A DNA stretch of 64,000 bases from an uncultured Planktomarina sp. (GCA_905182325.1 CAJJBD010000008.1:1-64000); one strand, 5' to 3'. Shown: positions 51,133 to 60,211, counted from the stretch's first letter. Notes: a model not told the origin generated them from the letters alone. Translations and numbers: made by a program.

Positions 51133-52384
51133 TTAAATTTAACTCTAGTATTTCGACCGCAGGGGACTCTTTTTTATATTTGCTCTGAACGTCTCTTAGC
51201 GGCATCCCGTTTTGGGGTATTGAAAGGGCGGTTGTTATAAGCTTCGAATTTGCAGGAAAATCTGTAATTTTTACATAAGAGATTTCGCCGTCTACATGTA
51301 CCAAATCAGCTGTAATAATGTTGAGGACAGGTTCATCTCTGTCTGATTGGTCAAAAAGCCAAAGTTTATCTCCGCCCCTCAAAGCTGTTGAGGGGATTGG
51401 GTATGTTGCCTTAGGTTCAGTGCCTTTTATTACTACCTTCGCGAAAGAATTTATCAGAGCGGGTGGGGCACCAGACACTAACGTATTTTCATCGGGCGCT
51501 CCATCTATTGTAAGTTCGTCTAACTCAACAGTCAGGGTCAGTGTCCTTGTTCGAGGATCAAGCGCAGGGGCTACTCTGGATACATGAGCATTCCATGTAA
51601 AAATCTTGCCGGCAAATTTTACTTTCACGTTAGCTGATGGGAAAGTTCCAGCAAATAAACCTGGTATTAGCGCTGCGTCCACCTCGCGAATGGGCACATC
51701 AATTTCCATGCGATCTTGGGTGAAAATTTCAGCAATTGCCTGACCACCGTTTACCACAGTCCCAATTTCTACTGATTTGTTCAAAACGGCGCCATCAAAT
51801 GGAGCTGTTACAATTTTTCTATCCAAAGCGACTTCAGCGGAGTTTTGTGCCGCTTTTAAACTATTAAGAGTGGCTGACAGCTCTTCTCGTTGGCTGCGCA
51901 CTTGGTCTAACGCTGCCTGGCTACTTGTACCGCTTTTCCTTAGGGATTCTGTTCGTGCTAAAAGGATTTCATTAAGGTCCAATCGGGCCTGAGTACCTTC
52001 AATATTGGCTAAAGTTTGGTTTAATGTAGCTCGTTCGGTATTATTATCTAATGTAACGAGAACATCACCATGCTTAAATGTTCCTCGTTCCGGGATGGAT
52101 GAATGTAGGTTTGTAACTTGTCCACCAACTTGACTGGCCAAATTTGCGATGCGGAAGGGTTTTATAAATCCCTCCCCACGAATGGGCAGCGCCCCATCAA
52201 TTATTTTTAATTCAATAGTTTCAACTAAAGTTATCGGCCGTTCTATTGGTGCTGCTTCCACAACTTCTCTATTTTCGCCCAGATATCTAAATCCAGTTAT
52301 TCCACCAAAAACAACGACACCAGCGATAGCTATCCAGAACAACTCTCGTAGTCCAATTTTAATATAACTTAAATAATTATTCAT
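51125..52384 (-). CDS. RND efflux membrane-fusion (adaptor) protein
   Basis: A 419-residue periplasmic adaptor with one N-terminal membrane anchor (about 16-35), a barrel-sandwich/lipoyl part with the typical GQVTNLHSSIPERGTFKHGDVLVTLD segment split by a coiled-coil hairpin (about 100-185, with QTLANIEGTQARLDLNEILLARTESLRKSG), then the second lipoyl half TAPFDGAV and beta-barrel. ATG 52384 is chosen over a GTG 9 bases upstream. It bridges the RND pump and an outer-membrane factor. First gene of the operon. Confidence 0.92.
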   Translation of the reverse strand: MNNYLSYIKIGLRELFWIAIAGVVVFGGITGFRYLGENREVVEAAPIERPITLVETIELKIIDGALPIRGEGFIKPFRIANLASQVGGQVTNLHSSIPERGTFKHGDVLVTLDNNTERATLNQTLANIEGTQARLDLNEILLARTESLRKSGTSSQAALDQVRSQREELSATLNSLKAAQNSAEVALDRKIVTAPFDGAVLNKSVEIGTVVNGGQAIAEIFTQDRMEIDVPIREVDAALIPGLFAGTFPSANVKVKFAGKIFTWNAHVSRVAPALDPRTRTLTLTVELDELTIDGAPDENTLVSGAPPALINSFAKVVIKGTEPKATYPIPSTALRGGDKLWLFDQSDRDEPVLNIITADLVHVDGEISYVKITDFPANSKLITTALSIPQNGMPLRDVQSKYKKESPAVEILELNLNE

Positions 52385-52500
52385 TTTACCCACATTTTTT
52401 TATTTGTCGCTGAAGCAGCGATTGCAATTAATAGATATTTTCGTTGATTTGGAAGTGACAGTTAAATAGCTACTATGTTTTATTACTTTTACGGCGCAAT

Positions 52501-52538
52501 TACTCGAATAGATCACATGTACTCGAATAGATCACATG
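52501..52538. repeat. Perfect 19-bp tandem repeat upstream of the RND operon
   Basis: The unit TACTCGAATAGATCACATG occurs twice in a row (52501-52519 and 52520-52538) without mismatch, 117 bases before the adaptor gene start. Identical adjacent copies suggest either a recent slippage duplication or a two-site operator. No more copies are seen in the window. Confidence 0.85.
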
Positions 52539-52628
52539 ATAACTGCCTAAAACCCCAAAAGGTTCAAAAATTGTTAATAAGTTTAAACTGAGATTATTTT
52601 AGCATCAACTTCAAAAACTTATGATAAA

Positions 52629-53843
52629 TTAATTTAATGATGTGGGGAGTAATGGCCCAAATTCTTTGCCATAAAGCCAGTCATAGCGCTTTTGAAGTAA
52701 AATTGGTGTATACCTCCCCACAAACCAAATTGGTGCATAGTTAATAAATTGCGTCCAGGCATTTGACTTGTGAAATAGGTTCAAGTTTTTGGCAGAAATT
52801 TTTTGAACTTGAGTTGTTCGTTTAATACGTTTTTGAAAATATTCGCCGCACGCAGTTGGTATTTGAGTAGCACTAGAACTCGCCAATGTCTGTGCCAAAA
52901 TATACGCATCTTCTATTGATTGGACAGCACCTTGTGCCATTGAGGGGAGCATCGGGTGTGCCGCATCGCCCAGTAATACTACGTGACCCTGGTGCCAGTG
53001 GGGTAGTGGTGCCCGATCAAATAAAGCCCACTTGTGAAGGCTCTCAGCTTTTTTTAACAGATTGGTGATAGTTGGGTTCCAGTCTTTAAAATCGGACAGT
53101 GCATCAGCTTTCTTCCCTTCAATGTGCCATCCTTCTTGCTGCCAATCAGAATGTTCTAAAATGCCCACAAAATTTACTGCTTTACCGCTCCGCACGCGTG
53201 TGGTCACCGCATGTTTATGTCGACCAGTCCAGATGCAACCTGTTGGTGGTGGCGCAAGAGCCCCAAGGCTCTCTACCGGCACAATGGCTCTCCAAGCAAC
53301 ATTTCCAGTGAAGCGGGCTGCTTCAGGGCCAAACATTTGGTTTCGTATGGCTGAGTGAATTCCATCAGCCCCAATTACTAAATCTGCCTGATATGTCTTG
53401 CCATTCTGTAAACTAATACTGGCTGCATCACGCATGTTATCGAAAGATATTACTTTACTGTCGGTCTTGATAGAGTTTGGTGACAATTCGGCTAATCTTG
53501 CAGTTAGTCCAGCAATTAAATCTGCGCGATGAATTTGAATGTATCGTGCGCCCCACCGACCTAAGGCAACATATTTCATTGGAACTTGAACTAGCTTATT
53601 GCCAGATTTCCCCAAACGAATTTCAATAATCTCTGGTTCAAATAAGCTTTCTTCGAGTAGGGGCATTACGCCAATTTTTTGGAGAACCTTTACACCGTTA
53701 GGGCTGATTTGGATGCCTGCCCCAATTTCTGAAATTAATGGTGCCGTCTCAAAAATCTGCACGTCCCAACCGATTTCACGCAAACAAATAGCTGCGGTCA
53801 AACCACCTATACCGCCACCAACGATTATAGCTTTGCGGTTCAT
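52629..53843 (-). CDS. FAD-dependent monooxygenase (salicylate hydroxylase-like)
   Basis: A 404-residue flavoprotein hydroxylase. GGGIGGLTAAI (about 9-19) binds the ADP part of FAD, the DG motif GADGIHSAIRNQ (about 155-166) binds NAD(P)H and FAD, and GDAAHPMLPSMAQGAVQSIED (about 297-317, cut short here) closes the FAD site. The set is typical of salicylate 1-hydroxylase and 3-hydroxybenzoate 6-hydroxylase types. GGAA precedes the ATG. It is only 27% or so like the one at 28633 by impression, so it is not a recent duplicate. Substrate unknown. Confidence 0.9.
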   Translation of the reverse strand: MNRKAIIVGGGIGGLTAAICLREIGWDVQIFETAPLISEIGAGIQISPNGVKVLQKIGVMPLLEESLFEPEIIEIRLGKSGNKLVQVPMKYVALGRWGARYIQIHRADLIAGLTARLAELSPNSIKTDSKVISFDNMRDAASISLQNGKTYQADLVIGADGIHSAIRNQMFGPEAARFTGNVAWRAIVPVESLGALAPPPTGCIWTGRHKHAVTTRVRSGKAVNFVGILEHSDWQQEGWHIEGKKADALSDFKDWNPTITNLLKKAESLHKWALFDRAPLPHWHQGHVVLLGDAAHPMLPSMAQGAVQSIEDAYILAQTLASSSATQIPTACGEYFQKRIKRTTQVQKISAKNLNLFHKSNAWTQFINYAPIWFVGRYTPILLQKRYDWLYGKEFGPLLPTSLN

Positions 53844-53973
53844 GGGATCATTCCTTCGCGCTTCGCGCTAAATTTTGAAATATTTGTTTAATGATTGTAT
53901 TTGTGACTTTTCTTGCATTTAATTATCACAAGTTAGCTTATTTACTGTATTTGTAATTAATATATTAAAATTG

Positions 53974-54873
53974 TTAAGAGGTTTTTACCTTTTGTAATCT
54001 TTTGAACAAAGACGATGTGTCCCAGCGGCCACCACCCATATTTTGAACGTCTTTATAAAACTGATCAACAATAGCTGTTACTGGAAGGCTGGCGCCATTT
54101 TCATCAGCTGTTTTAAGGCAAATATCTAAATCCTTACGCATCCAATCTACAGCAAACCCGTGCTCAAAATGGTCTTCTAACATGGTTTTGTAACGGTTTG
54201 TCATTTGCCAACTACCTGCCGCACCTTGGCTTATAACTTCAATCACAGAGGCGCCATCTAACCCTGCATGGTCTGCAAAATGTAGCGCCTCAGAAAGCCC
54301 TTGAACCAATCCAGCGATTGCAATTTGATTACACATTTTGGTCAACTGGCCAGCTCCATTTGGGCCAATTCTTCGACATAATTTTGAGTACACACTGATC
54401 ACTGGCTCTACCCAATCATAGACCGCCTGATCTCCACCACACATAATAGACAAAGCACCATTTTCTGCACCGGCTTGTCCCCCGGAAACAGGTGCATCTA
54501 TGAAAGCAACACCTTGTGTTTTTGCAATCTCATACAACTCGTGTGTTACCGCCGACGAGACGGTTGTGTGATCTACAAATTTGCTGCCATCAGACATTGC
54601 GTTAAATGCACCGTCTGGTCCCAGGCAGACTGCCCTAAGGTCATCATCATTTCCAACGCAGGCCATTACAACGTCTGCTCCGGTAGCTGCTTCAGCTGGA
54701 GTTTTGCCCAAAGAGCCGCCATATTCATTTACCCAGTTAATGGATTTCGAATTTGTTCGATTATATACTGTTACGTGGTAACCGGCTTTCTTTAGGTGGC
54801 CTGCCATTGGGTAGCCCATGACCCCCAAGCCTAAAAAAGCAATCTTTGTAGTCTTTTTATTTAGAGATGTCAT
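53974..54873 (-). CDS. Beta-hydroxyacid dehydrogenase (3-hydroxyisobutyrate/tartronate semialdehyde reductase-like)
   Basis: A 299-residue NAD(P)-dependent enzyme of the 6PGDH-like family. FLGLGVMGYPMAGHL (about 13-27) is the nucleotide motif, FIDAPVSGGQAGAENGAL (about 124-141) the substrate-binding loop, and GAGQLTKMCNQI carries the catalytic Lys. ATG 54873 is chosen because AAGG is upstream and the frame matches the family start; an ORF start 63 bases upstream adds an unrelated N-terminus. It may reduce or oxidise a small 2- or 3-hydroxy acid. Monocistronic or last of a minus-strand set with the monooxygenase. Confidence 0.87.
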   Translation of the reverse strand: MTSLNKKTTKIAFLGLGVMGYPMAGHLKKAGYHVTVYNRTNSKSINWVNEYGGSLGKTPAEAATGADVVMACVGNDDDLRAVCLGPDGAFNAMSDGSKFVDHTTVSSAVTHELYEIAKTQGVAFIDAPVSGGQAGAENGALSIMCGGDQAVYDWVEPVISVYSKLCRRIGPNGAGQLTKMCNQIAIAGLVQGLSEALHFADHAGLDGASVIEVISQGAAGSWQMTNRYKTMLEDHFEHGFAVDWMRKDLDICLKTADENGASLPVTAIVDQFYKDVQNMGGGRWDTSSLFKRLQKVKTS

Positions 54874-55259
54874 TTTTAATAGCCTTAGTTTCCCCCTGTT
54901 AAGGGCATGATATTTAAAAAAAGAATAAGGTCCCATTTGACGCGTCTACCGGGTAGTCTACATGTGTTTAATTCAAATTAGTTACTTTTAGTATGCCTCG
55001 TCCAATTTTTATTTGGCTAAAAGGTATAACGCGATAAATTTTAGTATTTGTTAGGTCCAAAATAAATTTATGCGCCTATACTATCTTTTAACTCATTATT
55101 TTTTGTATATGAGTGAACAGGCTACACCGTTGCTGGCTGGTTCTGAGTTTCTTTAGTGTCCTAATTTTGATGGGTGATTAATTGAAGCGTAATAATTGAT
55201 CATTATGTTTGCCTTGTGTCTAAACAGTTTAGGTAAACAAAATAACAAGAGGATTAAAC
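54874..55259. other. Intergenic region between beta-hydroxyacid dehydrogenase and msrB
   Basis: No credible gene is visible. The 386 AT-rich bases hold the divergent promoters of the dehydrogenase and msrB. A 5-bp arm inverted repeat CTAAA-CAG-TTTAG near 55220-55232 lies 28 bases before the msrB start. Confidence 0.45.
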
Positions 55260-55700
55260 ATGGCGAAGTATACTAAAAATCCAGATATCATTGCTAGTCT
55301 CTCGTCAGAAGAGTTTTACGTTACACAAGAAAGTGGTACGGAGCGCCCTGGTTCAGGCAAATTATTAGATAATAAAGAGCCTGGATTATATGTTGACATT
55401 GTTTCTGGTGAGCCATTATTTGCGTCATCTGATAAATATGAAAGTGGTTGCGGTTGGCCGAGTTTTACGCGGCCGATTGAAAGCCAAAATGTTAGTGAAT
55501 TGAGAGACGCCTCTTTGGGAATGGCTAGGACAGAGGTTCGTTCGAAGCACGGTGATAGCCACCTTGGCCATGTGTTTCCTGATGGTCCGCGTGACAGGGG
55601 TGGATTGCGCTATTGCATTAATTCAGCATCGCTACGCTTTATACATCGTGATGACATGGATCTGGAAGGTTATGGGATATTTCTTGACCAAATAAAATAA
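55260..55700 (+). CDS. msrB: Peptide-methionine (R)-S-oxide reductase
   Basis: A 146-residue MsrB that reduces methionine-R-sulfoxide in damaged proteins. [11 protein letters not shown] (about 63-73), [22 protein letters not shown] (catalytic Cys in RYCINS, about 121) and SLRFI are family hallmarks. The two CxxC zinc motifs are absent: [11 protein letters not shown] stands where CxxCG would be. Zinc-free MsrBs exist and use Cys63-type resolving residues, here the Cys in GCGW. AGAGGA precedes the ATG. Monocistronic. Confidence 0.94.
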   Translation: MAKYTKNPDIIASLSSEEFYVTQESGTERPGSGKLLDNKEPGLYVDIVSGEPLFASSDKYESGCGWPSFTRPIESQNVSELRDASLGMARTEVRSKHGDSHLGHVFPDGPRDRGGLRYCINSASLRFIHRDDMDLEGYGIFLDQIK

Positions 55701-55795
55701 TAGTCCTTTTAAAGAACTCTAAGATTTTAGCAAAGTGCTTGTATTTAATCTATGCTTCTAATTGATCCCCAAATTAATAATTAATCAAATTCTAA

Positions 55796-55936
55796 TTAAT
55801 GTATTTTTGAACGACTTAGATCATATAATTTCAATAATTGTAGTTCTGATGAAGATAAACCGTATGGATTTTGCTCAAATTTTTTTTTAAGAGCTAAAAC
55901 TAGCCATATCGTTTTTATGTTATCCTTGTCTGTCAT
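55796..55936 (-). CDS. Possible small protein, 46 residues
   Basis: A short frame from ATG 55936 to TAA 55796 in the otherwise empty 414-base gap between msrB and the Sel1 gene. The product is basic and helical-looking (KTIWLVLALKKKFEQNPYG, then SSSELQLLKLYDLSRSK), with no cysteines and no signal peptide. It has no strong ribosome site. I see no family match. Nothing else is visible in the rest of this gap. Confidence 0.3.
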   Translation of the reverse strand: MTDKDNIKTIWLVLALKKKFEQNPYGLSSSELQLLKLYDLSRSKIH

Positions 55937-56114
55937 ATGAATATAAACGTCAGTTTTTGGTAAATTATTAGGTGCACTGCTTAGGTTGTATCGGATCTAG
56001 GTTTTTGATGAATGATAATTGCTTATTTAAAAGTCGGCGTTTCTGAATGTTTAATGCGAAATATTTATAATGGTGTTACGATTTTCATGGATAAAATTTG
56101 ATAGTTGATATAAT

Positions 56115-56498
56115 TCAAAATCCACATTTTTTATATTTGCTCACGATACATATTTCTGCCATTTCTGCAGCCACAGTTAATTCAGCCGGTGTCATTTTCT
56201 TCTCTAGTTTCCCTTTGTTTTCTTTGGCTGTATCACTACCATTTATAGTCCCAAGACTATACCATAGATAGGCTAAAACATTATTTTTTATAACGCCATT
56301 ACCAGCCTCGTACATATCGCCAATATTGGTCTGAGCAGTAGCATTGCCAAGTTCTGCTTGCTTCCTCCACTCGCTTAATGCGGTGCTAAAGTCATTAAGC
56401 ATGTAAGCTATAAAACCTTTGTCTAATGCTTGTGCTTCAAATCCTATTGTAGCCAATGGGACGGTAATCATCAGATTAAGAAAAAATGATTTAATCAT
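56115..56498 (-). CDS. Secreted Sel1-like repeat protein, short
   Basis: A 127-residue protein with a signal peptide (hydrophobic residues 4-19, cut near AQA at about 24) followed by two Sel1-type helical repeats: FSTALSEWRKQAELGNATAQTNIGDMYEAG, here abbreviated around 37-66, and NNVLAYLWYSLGTINGSDTA. It is much shorter than most Sel1 proteins and probably acts as a periplasmic protein-protein interaction module. ATG overlaps the RidA stop by four bases (ATGA), so it is translationally coupled to ridA-like gene upstream. Confidence 0.8.
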   Translation of the reverse strand: MIKSFFLNLMITVPLATIGFEAQALDKGFIAYMLNDFSTALSEWRKQAELGNATAQTNIGDMYEAGNGVIKNNVLAYLWYSLGTINGSDTAKENKGKLEKKMTPAELTVAAEMAEICIVSKYKKCGF

Positions 56499-56977
56499 CT
56501 AATTTCAAGTTCTGCTTCTATTTCGATTGAAAGGTTCATGGGAAGGCTTTTAACTCCAATCGCTGAGCGAGAGTGACGCCCTATATCCTGTCCAAATAAT
56601 TTAATGATTAAGTCACTGAAGCCATTTATAACTAGGTGTTGTTCTTTATAGTCAGTAGCAGAATTAACCATGCCAAACACCCGGCTCCATCCGGTAATGT
56701 TAGATAAAGCGCCAATTTCTTGTTTGAGGTTAGACAACACCGATAATGCAATAGCCTGCGCGGCAGTTTGGGCTTGTTCAGTTGTTAGATCTTTGCCTAC
56801 AACACCGTAGGGCCCGTCAATTTCACCCTTTTCAGATTGTCTGGGGTGACCAGATGTAAATACTCGCTTTCCCCTCACGTTCACAAACGCAAAGGGCAGG
56901 TGGAAATCTGGTGATAATTTTATAGGGTTAGGGAGCAACAAGCCTAAGTCAGCTAATTTTTCCTCAGGCGTTTTCAT
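56495..56977 (-). CDS. RidA-family protein (YjgF/YER057c/UK114)
   Basis: A 160-residue RidA-superfamily protein, slightly longer than the 120-130 of canonical RidA, in the group with a TSGHPRQ opening strand (about 40-48), GVVGKDLTTEQAQTAAQAIALSVLSNLK in shortened form (about 58-85) and RSAIGVKSLPMNLSIEIEAELEI at the end. The substrate-carboxylate Arg of RidA falls in the RSAIGV segment. RidA deaminates reactive enamines/imines from PLP enzymes; group II-type members may differ. It precedes the Sel1 gene and overlaps it. Confidence 0.87.
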   Translation of the reverse strand: MKTPEEKLADLGLLLPNPIKLSPDFHLPFAFVNVRGKRVFTSGHPRQSEKGEIDGPYGVVGKDLTTEQAQTAAQAIALSVLSNLKQEIGALSNITGWSRVFGMVNSATDYKEQHLVINGFSDLIIKLFGQDIGRHSRSAIGVKSLPMNLSIEIEAELEIR

Positions 56978-57060
56978 TTATTAATCTCCATTAAGTTTGA
57001 ATAAGACATTCCATAAAACATAACTATCCGACTGTTGGCCTTACAGCTGTTTAGCCAAGC

Positions 57061-57606
57061 CTATTTAGAACTTTTCCATTTGACCGGGGTAACGTAAACG
57101 ATGCTTTCATCGATACTGACCATCACATCACCGTCTTGAATACTAACATGCAGTTTCATCGAGCGACTGGCCTGTTTTGCCAGTTCGCTGGTGTCCTTCT
57201 CTGAAAAACTAATAACCTGTAGGTTATTAAACCGGGTGGTACTGTTTTTGATTTTCTCCCACCAAGTTTCAGCCGTCCTACCGCCATAACAATAGATAAT
57301 TACCTCATTGGCTTTTCCACAGGATTGGCGAATGATCTTCTCACTAGGAAGCCCCAAAGCCACCCATAACTCAAGTTCACCACTCAGGCTTTTCTGCCAG
57401 ATGTCTGGCTCGTCATCCGTTGAAATACCTTTAGAAAACTCCAATTTCTCATGGGCATTCAGTGCAAAAGCGACAATACGTAACATTAACCGTTCATCCG
57501 TTTCCGAAGGATGTTTGGCAACAGTAAGGTTATGGGTCTCGTAATAGTTACGATCCATATCGGAAACGGAAAGTTCAACTTTATAAATAGTGGCTTTTTG
57601 CGCCAT
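57061..57606 (-). CDS. yaeQ: YaeQ-family protein
   Basis: A 181-residue YaeQ protein, a PD-(D/E)XK-nuclease-like fold. The start MAQKATIYKVELSVSDMDR and the segments HPSETDERLMLRIVAFALNA, ELWVALGLPSEKIIRQSCGKA are typical. ATG 57606 is chosen over upstream starts because it gives the family's N-terminus. A second copy with an amber codon lies at 63851, in opposite orientation. Role uncertain; in enterobacteria it has been linked to transcript-elongation suppression, which remains unclear. Confidence 0.9.
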   Translation of the reverse strand: MAQKATIYKVELSVSDMDRNYYETHNLTVAKHPSETDERLMLRIVAFALNAHEKLEFSKGISTDDEPDIWQKSLSGELELWVALGLPSEKIIRQSCGKANEVIIYCYGGRTAETWWEKIKNSTTRFNNLQVISFSEKDTSELAKQASRSMKLHVSIQDGDVMVSIDESIVYVTPVKWKSSK

Positions 57607-57900
57607 GATTGGTCCCGAAATAGCGAAGATAGTGTTGTCTAATGCGCCAGATGACTTTGTTAAAGTAGAAAGCAACTGGTATTTCATAATGATTTATTTG
57701 GATCTATTGTGGTGTCCAGTTCGAGATCCCAATTGCCCGCAACACACTAAGAGATTCCTTTGAATACATATTACAGTGGCTAACCGGTCGTTGGGAGGCA
57801 TGAGCTGAGCAAAGAAGTGTTTCCTTGGCATCAGTCTATGAAGGTGTGATGATTGGAGTAATTGTTCTAAATGTGGACTAAATAATAAGGGAGATGCGTG

Positions 57901-58324
57901 ATGGGTATTACTGGTGGATGTTATTGTGGGAAAATTCGCTACGAGGTGAACGGACTGCAAGAAGGAGCTTTTTAATGCCATTGTCGTGAGTGCCAATACT
58001 TTACAGGCGGCAATTCAAATATTGTTATCATCTATGCTGAAAGTGATTTTAACTACACGAAGGGCGTTACCACGACCTTTTCACGGTCAGATTTAAAAAA
58101 CCCCAGTGATACGACACTTCTGTGGGAGCTGTGGAACTGGTATTGGCACCCGAAGCCCATCACGCCCCAATTCTATGATCGTAAAGGTAGGTACCTTGGA
58201 CAACCCAGAAGAGTATCAAGCTCAGGCTGCAATATTCACGTGTGATCAGCAAGTGTACCACCATATCCCTGATAGCATTCCATCGTTTGATAAACGGCCT
58301 CCAAAGAAAAACGCGTCTAAGTGA
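57901..58324 (+). pseudogene. Disrupted GFA-domain (glutathione-dependent formaldehyde-activating/CENP-V) protein
   Basis: The 5' part reads ITGGCYCGKIRYEVNG and continues with CHCRECQYFTGGNS, and the 3' part has RHFCGSCGTGIGTRS and ends with KKNASK, together the zinc-binding Cys pattern of a GFA protein of about 135 residues. An in-frame TAA at 57973-57975 falls just before CHCRECQ, and a +1 frameshift lies near 58092-58105, next to an A6C4 run. Two lesions make it a pseudogene, although a sequencing error in the homopolymer cannot be excluded for the second. Confidence 0.85.
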
Positions 58325-58334
58325 AAGCGGTTCC

Positions 58335-58508
58335 ATGGAATTCATCAAATGGCACAGCAATTTAACCGAACGTATTCGTCTAGCATTGGGCTGGAGCTAT
58401 TATGCAATGTATTGGTTAGGTTTTATTAAGAGTTGTGTTAACTTGATTACTAGTCTGGTTGATGAGTTAAAATATTTAACAATTCCTACTGTCGAGCAGT
58501 GCATATAA
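58335..58508 (+). CDS. Small protein, 57 residues, unknown function
   Basis: Starts at ATG 58335, 10 bases after the GFA pseudogene. The N-terminal half has an organised look: MEFIKWHSNLTERIRLALGW, then SYYAMYWLGFIKS, an amphipathic segment followed by a hydrophobic one that could sit at the membrane. The second half (ITSLVDELKYLTIPTVEQ) may be helical. I do not recognise the family with certainty. The ribosome site is weak. Confidence 0.4.
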   Translation: MEFIKWHSNLTERIRLALGWSYYAMYWLGFIKSCVNLITSLVDELKYLTIPTVEQCI

Positions 58509-58640
58509 ATAGCATTAACTTTTCGTAGAAATGAAAAATCTAAATCTAGCACTCAGACATAAAGACTGGTCAATACAGAGGAAATCAACGTTCGTTAAGG
58601 GTTGAATTTTGCGATACACGATATCGAAAAGGAGAAAAGA

Positions 58641-59819
58641 ATGGACCGTTTGTCGCAAGCGCCTGTTAGAGGGTTTGACACAGCAGAATTTGAGCGCCGC
58701 ATCGCGCGTGCGCAAACCATTATGCATGAGCATAAATTTGATGCATTACTGTTCACGACACCACACAATATTCGCTGGGTGACTGGGTTTGCCAGCCAGT
58801 TTTGGGAAAGCCCAACCCGGCCATGGTTCTTGATTGTTCCAGCTGCAGGTAAGCCCATTGCTGTGATCCCTGAGATCGGGGGCCCGCGGATGGCAGAAAC
58901 ATGGATAGACGATGTCCGCACTTGGCCTGCGCCAAGGCCGGAGGATGACGGCACATCTCTGCTCGTATCTGTGCTTCAGGAACTAACCCGGAAATTTGGT
59001 CGTATTGGAATGGAACTGGGCCGAGAGCACGCATTGCGGATGCCTGTTGAACAATTTCTTGAGGTTCGTAACAAATTATTGGGCGTTGAATTGGTCAACG
59101 GTTCCAAATGTATTTGGCAAATCCAGATGGTAAAAACTGATGCAGAGGTTCAGCATATCCGTCACATATGCCAGATCGCGTGTGATGGTTATGATCGTGT
59201 CCCAGATCTTGTAAATGCTGGGGACAGTGAACACGAAGCTGCTCGCAAACTGAGGGTTGAATTTGCAATTCTTGGCGCAGATTCAACGCCGTTTTTACCA
59301 GCAATCTCTGGCCCTGGCGGCGTACCACAAATTGTTTGTGGTCCGGGCGAACGCGAAATAGGAAAAGGCGATGTTCTGTTTTTCGATACGGGTTGTACAT
59401 ACGATGGATATTGGTGTGACTTTGACCGAAATTATGCGGTAGTCGAAATTTCGGATGAAGCTAAACGCGCGCATGATGCAGTCTGGCGTGCTACTGAGAT
59501 TGGTCTTGCGGCAGTTCGACCTGGCGCGACGACTGATGACCTGCATCGCGCAATGGCTGTTGTGCTTGGCAGTTCTGGTTCATGTGGTAACAATGTTGGG
59601 CGGCTTGGCCATGGCCTTGGCATGCAACTAACAGAACCGCCCTCGTTCATGCCAGGTGATGGCACCATTATTGAACCCGGCATGGTTCTAACGATTGAGC
59701 CAGGGATGGAGTATGCGCCAGGTAAAATGATTGTACATGAAGAGAATATTGTTGTTCGAGAAGATGGTGCTGAATTGCTTACTCGGCGGGCACCGCGTGA
59801 GATGCCGGTAATTACCTAA
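58641..59819 (+). CDS. M24-family metallopeptidase (Xaa-Pro dipeptidase-like)
   Basis: A 392-residue pita-bread metallopeptidase with an N-terminal creatinase domain (about 18-160) and C-terminal M24 domain (170-385). The five metal ligands are present: Asp249 in FFDTG, Asp260 in WCDFDRNY, His324 in LGHGLG, Glu353 in TIEPGM and Glu367 in VHEEN. GGAGAAAAGA directly precedes ATG 58641. The gene looks richer in G and C than its neighbours, suggesting transfer. It may cleave Xaa-Pro dipeptides or act on another small C-N substrate, such as ectoine derivatives (DoeA-like). It precedes a small DUF gene. Confidence 0.9.
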   Translation: MDRLSQAPVRGFDTAEFERRIARAQTIMHEHKFDALLFTTPHNIRWVTGFASQFWESPTRPWFLIVPAAGKPIAVIPEIGGPRMAETWIDDVRTWPAPRPEDDGTSLLVSVLQELTRKFGRIGMELGREHALRMPVEQFLEVRNKLLGVELVNGSKCIWQIQMVKTDAEVQHIRHICQIACDGYDRVPDLVNAGDSEHEAARKLRVEFAILGADSTPFLPAISGPGGVPQIVCGPGEREIGKGDVLFFDTGCTYDGYWCDFDRNYAVVEISDEAKRAHDAVWRATEIGLAAVRPGATTDDLHRAMAVVLGSSGSCGNNVGRLGHGLGMQLTEPPSFMPGDGTIIEPGMVLTIEPGMEYAPGKMIVHEENIVVREDGAELLTRRAPREMPVIT

Positions 59820-59959
59820 CTGAGAACAATATGTGCAGTTTCCAAAAATAGATTTTAGAGGCAGAACTGGTAAAGCTAAACCGCTTTCAGTTTATGAATT
59901 TACTGGCAAGTGTGAAAATAATTATTATAGTTTATGAGATTAAATAGGGAGAATTACAA

Positions 59960-60211
59960 ATGTTGTTTCACGTCACGCATACTCATGATTACAGGACTTG
60001 TATGGCGCATCGGCCAGATGCTCGTGAGGAATTTACGGATGGCTTTATTAAGTCAACTGCAGAAAATAATGTCACGATACTTGCCACTTACAACAATCGT
60101 GGTCGACACACGAGGATCTGGGTTTTAGAGGCGGTAGACTACCAAGCAGTGGATAAGGCACTGGAGCCTATTTTGAAGTTTGGTGATTATGATATAATGC
60201 CTGTCACATAG
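59960..60211 (+). CDS. Small protein, 83 residues, ferredoxin-like fold probable
   Basis: An 83-residue protein with beta-alpha-beta-beta-alpha-beta pattern: MLFHVTHTHDYRTC, a helix with EEFTDGFIKSTAENNV, strands ATYNNR and TRIWVLEAVDY, helix QAVDKALEPIL, and strand YDIMPVT. This resembles dimeric alpha-beta barrel (Dabb-like) or DUF3303-type proteins. AGGGAG stands 9 bases before the ATG. It follows the M24 gene by 140 bases and may share its operon. Function unknown. Confidence 0.75.
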   Translation: MLFHVTHTHDYRTCMAHRPDAREEFTDGFIKSTAENNVTILATYNNRGRHTRIWVLEAVDYQAVDKALEPILKFGDYDIMPVT

